Below, one piece after another: positions 13,231-15,030 of a stretch of DNA of 15,030 nucleotides. The position numbers and the translations under genes are program-made. This stretch comes from an uncultured Verrucomicrobiota bacterium (GTDB lineage: Bacteria; Verrucomicrobiota; Verrucomicrobiia; Palsa-1439). The notes beneath the pieces are model-generated. The model searched no databases and had not been told where the DNA came from. It saw nothing but the letters and a program-made list of their open reading frames with translations. Numbering within the stretch: the stretch's first letter is position 1; each line of letters begins with the position of its first letter. Where the stretch lies: the NCBI GenBank assembly GCA_903825695.1, contig CAIKBP010000182.1, forward strand, positions 1-15,030, given 5' to 3'.

Positions 13231-14316
13231 TTACAGTATCACCAAATCATCACGGTGGACGACCACGCCCGCCGCTGTCTTAAGCTCGTTGCTGGCAACC
13301 TTCGTCAATCCCCGCGCAAATTCAACCCCGCTCGCATCCTGGACGCTTACCGCGTCGCCAACCGAGAAATCTCCTTCCGCGCCCACTACGCCCTTGGCGA
13401 GCAGGCTCTTGCCGCCGGTGCACAATGCATCCCGCGCGCCACCATCAACCCGCAAAGCACCTGCGGTTCGCTGAAAGAACGCAATCCACCGTTTCCGGCC
13501 GGCCAGCTTTTTCGCGCCCGGCAGAAAAATCGTGCCGATTTCCTTGCCGGCAAGCACGTCGGCCAACACGTTGAGATGTTCGCCGCTCGCGATCACCATC
13601 GGAATCCCTGCCCTCGTCACAATCCTAGCCGCTTCGATTTTGGATCGCATCCCGCCAACGCTGGTGAGGCGGTCTGTGCCGCCAGCCATTGCTTCAATGT
13701 CAGGCGTAATTCCTTCGACGACGGGTATCACCTGTAATTTTCTCTGGTCTTTGGCGTCGCCCCAGATTTTGTAAAGCCCTTCAACATGCGACAAAACCAC
13801 CAGTAGGTCGGCGTCGACCAGTGCCGCAGTCAATGCGCTCAGACGGTCATTGTCGCCAAACTTGATTTCGTCCACGGAAACGGTGTCGTTCTCGTTGATG
13901 ATTGGCACGACGCCGCGACGCAACAAAGTGTCTAGTGTACGGCGGGCGTTCAGATGCCGCGCGCGATTCCGCAAATCATCGTGCGTAAGCAGGACCTGTG
14001 CGACATGAACGCCGGAACTGGCGAACGCGTCGTCGTATATGGCCATCAACCGGCACTGGCCGACTGCGGCGCACGCCTGAAGTTGTGCGAGTTCTTTAGG
14101 CCGAGTCGCCAGCCCGAGCGCCGACATCCCTGCTGCGATTGCGCCAGACGACACGACCAACACTTCGCGCCCATCGTGTCGTGCCGCCGACAACTGTCCG
14201 ACCAATTGCGTAATCTGCGACCGCGCGAGTTGGTTCTGCGCGTCCGTGAGCAAGCCCGTGCCGAGTTTGACGACAATGCGGCGCGCCTTGCCTAAAAGTT
14301 GTTCGCGTAGTTTCAT
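13231..14316 (-). CDS. proB: Glutamate 5-kinase ProB
   Basis: Catalyses ATP-dependent phosphorylation of glutamate, the committed and normally proline-inhibited step of proline synthesis. The 361-residue protein has an amino-acid kinase domain (about 10-255) with RRIVVKLGTGLL, VLVVSSGAIAAGMSALGL, PIINENDTVSVDEIKFGDND, LVVLSHVEGLY and GGTDRLTSVGGMRSKIEAA. A C-terminal PUA domain follows (about 270-355; GALRVDGGARDAL onward). The length is close to the 367 residues of the E. coli enzyme. No obvious Shine-Dalgarno sequence precedes the ATG at 14316. proA begins immediately after the stop. The permease gene ends 57 bases upstream in the same direction, so co-transcription is possible although functionally unexpected. 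Confidence 0.98.
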   Translation of the reverse strand: MKLREQLLGKARRIVVKLGTGLLTDAQNQLARSQITQLVGQLSAARHDGREVLVVSSGAIAAGMSALGLATRPKELAQLQACAAVGQCRLMAIYDDAFASSGVHVAQVLLTHDDLRNRARHLNARRTLDTLLRRGVVPIINENDTVSVDEIKFGDNDRLSALTAALVDADLLVVLSHVEGLYKIWGDAKDQRKLQVIPVVEGITPDIEAMAGGTDRLTSVGGMRSKIEAARIVTRAGIPMVIASGEHLNVLADVLAGKEIGTIFLPGAKKLAGRKRWIAFFQRTAGALRVDGGARDALCTGGKSLLAKGVVGAEGDFSVGDAVSVQDASGVEFARGLTKVASNELKTAAGVVVHRDDLVIL

Positions 14317-14373
14317 GGGACGAGAGTTGCTTACCAGATTGCAGCAACGGTGTCGAGCACTGCGGCGACTGCC

Positions 14374-15030
14374 TTACTCGTACCGCAACGCCTCGATCGG
14401 ATCGAGCTGCGCAGCCTTGCGGGCGGGATAGAACCCGAAGAAAATCCCAACGGCCGCGCTGAACAGAAACGAAACGATCACCGCAGTGGGTGAGACCAGC
14501 GTTGGCCAGCCCTTCGCCACGGACAGGATCTTCGAGGCTCCGACGCCGCAAAGGATGCCGATGATTCCGCCCACCGAACTAAGTGTCATCGCCTCGATCA
14601 AAAACTGAAGGAGGATGTCACGGCCGTGTGCGCCCACGGCCATGCGGATGCCGATCTCGCGCGTGCGCTCGGTCACGCTCACCAGCATGATGTTCATGAT
14701 GCCGATGCCGCCTACAATGAGAGAGACACAGGCGATCGCGCCGAGCAGAAACGTCATGGTACGGGCGGTGGCGGTGGCGGCCTGGGCGATGTCTTCCTGG
14801 CTGCGCACAGTGAAGTCATCGCCACGGGCGGGGTCGATGTGGTGCCGTTGACGCAGGAGATCGTTGATTTCCTGTTCGGTCCGACTGAGGGCATCGCGGG
14901 AAACAGCCTGCACGAGCATGACATCCAGCCATGTTTCCATGTGAATGCGTTTCAATTCGGTGGTGTAAGGAACCAGCACGATATCGTCCTGGTCGGAGCC
15001 CATCGGTGAAAGGCCCTTCGCCTGAAGCAC
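14374..15030 (-). CDS. MacB/FtsX-type ABC transporter permease, C-terminal part
   Basis: The gene runs off the right edge, so only the last 218 residues are seen. They contain the end of the periplasmic (MacB_PCD-like) domain and the FtsX domain with three membrane segments: TMTFLLGAIACVSLIVGG, then LLQFLIEAMTLSSVGGIIGI and AVIVSFLFSAAVGIFFGFYPA. The signature SVTERTREIGIRMAVGA lies between the first two, and the protein ends KAAQLDPIEALRYE. These are typical of MacB-like permeases, which couple a cytoplasmic ATPase to extrusion of peptides, lipids or toxins with a periplasmic adaptor. The ATPase and adaptor genes would be expected upstream, beyond the window. Substrate cannot be told. Confidence 0.93.
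   Translation of the reverse strand: MLQAKGLSPMGSDQDDIVLVPYTTELKRIHMETWLDVMLVQAVSRDALSRTEQEINDLLRQRHHIDPARGDDFTVRSQEDIAQAATATARTMTFLLGAIACVSLIVGGIGIMNIMLVSVTERTREIGIRMAVGAHGRDILLQFLIEAMTLSSVGGIIGILCGVGASKILSVAKGWPTLVSPTAVIVSFLFSAAVGIFFGFYPARKAAQLDPIEALRYE

Noticed and set aside
1..15030. CRISPR array, prophage, toxin-antitoxin pair or defence system
   Set aside because: No regularly spaced repeats, cas genes, phage genes or recognisable toxin-antitoxin pairs are visible on either strand.

Overview
The window looks like chromosomal backbone from a moderately GC-rich environmental bacterium, most likely of the Verrucomicrobiota/Planctomycetota (PVC) group. This placement is an inference. It rests on a Rho with an alanine/proline-rich N-terminal extension, a PFK with pyrophosphate-type residues, a ClpS-DUF2017 pair, a cloverleaf-like palindromic repeat of the TGTAGCCGCA...TGCGGCTACA kind and dispersed attC-like palindromes. 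No single marker proves the phylum.

Layout. (1) 33-1487 (+): transcription terminator Rho. (2) 1551-2090 (+): small multi-pass membrane protein whose stop codon lies in an attC-like core, followed by a degenerate palindrome. (3) 2182-2469 (-): two-CxxC zinc-ribbon-like protein. (4) 2603-2657: palindromic repeat immediately upstream of a DUF362 protein (2672-3685, +). (5) 3692-4069: intact tRNA-Gly(CCC) on the minus strand beside a scrambled relic of the same tRNA. (6) 4157-4968 (+): clpS plus a DUF2017 gene. (7) 5047-5452 (+): membrane-anchored CAWC zinc-domain gene with a one-base frameshift. (8) 7338 to 5583 (-): PPi-type phosphofructokinase followed by thiE. (9) 9766 to 7490 (-): large exported coiled-coil protein with internal repeats. 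(10) 10521 to 10009 (-): small membrane protein followed by a convincing 114-bp attC-like site. (11) 15030 to 10655 (-): MacB-type permease (cut by the window edge), proB, proA and an unrecognised, possibly ATP-grasp-like gene, tightly packed.

Functionally the window combines transcription termination (Rho), N-degron proteolysis (ClpS), glycolysis/gluconeogenesis (PFK), thiamine synthesis (ThiE) and proline synthesis (ProB, ProA). The accessory signals are two attC-like palindromes, each downstream of an orphan small membrane protein gene, the palindromic repeat and the tRNA relic. No transposase, integrase, CRISPR array or phage gene is visible. No gene-free stretch exceeds 300 bases. The longest are 9767-10008 (promoter candidate and attC-like site) and 3686-3917 (tRNA relic).
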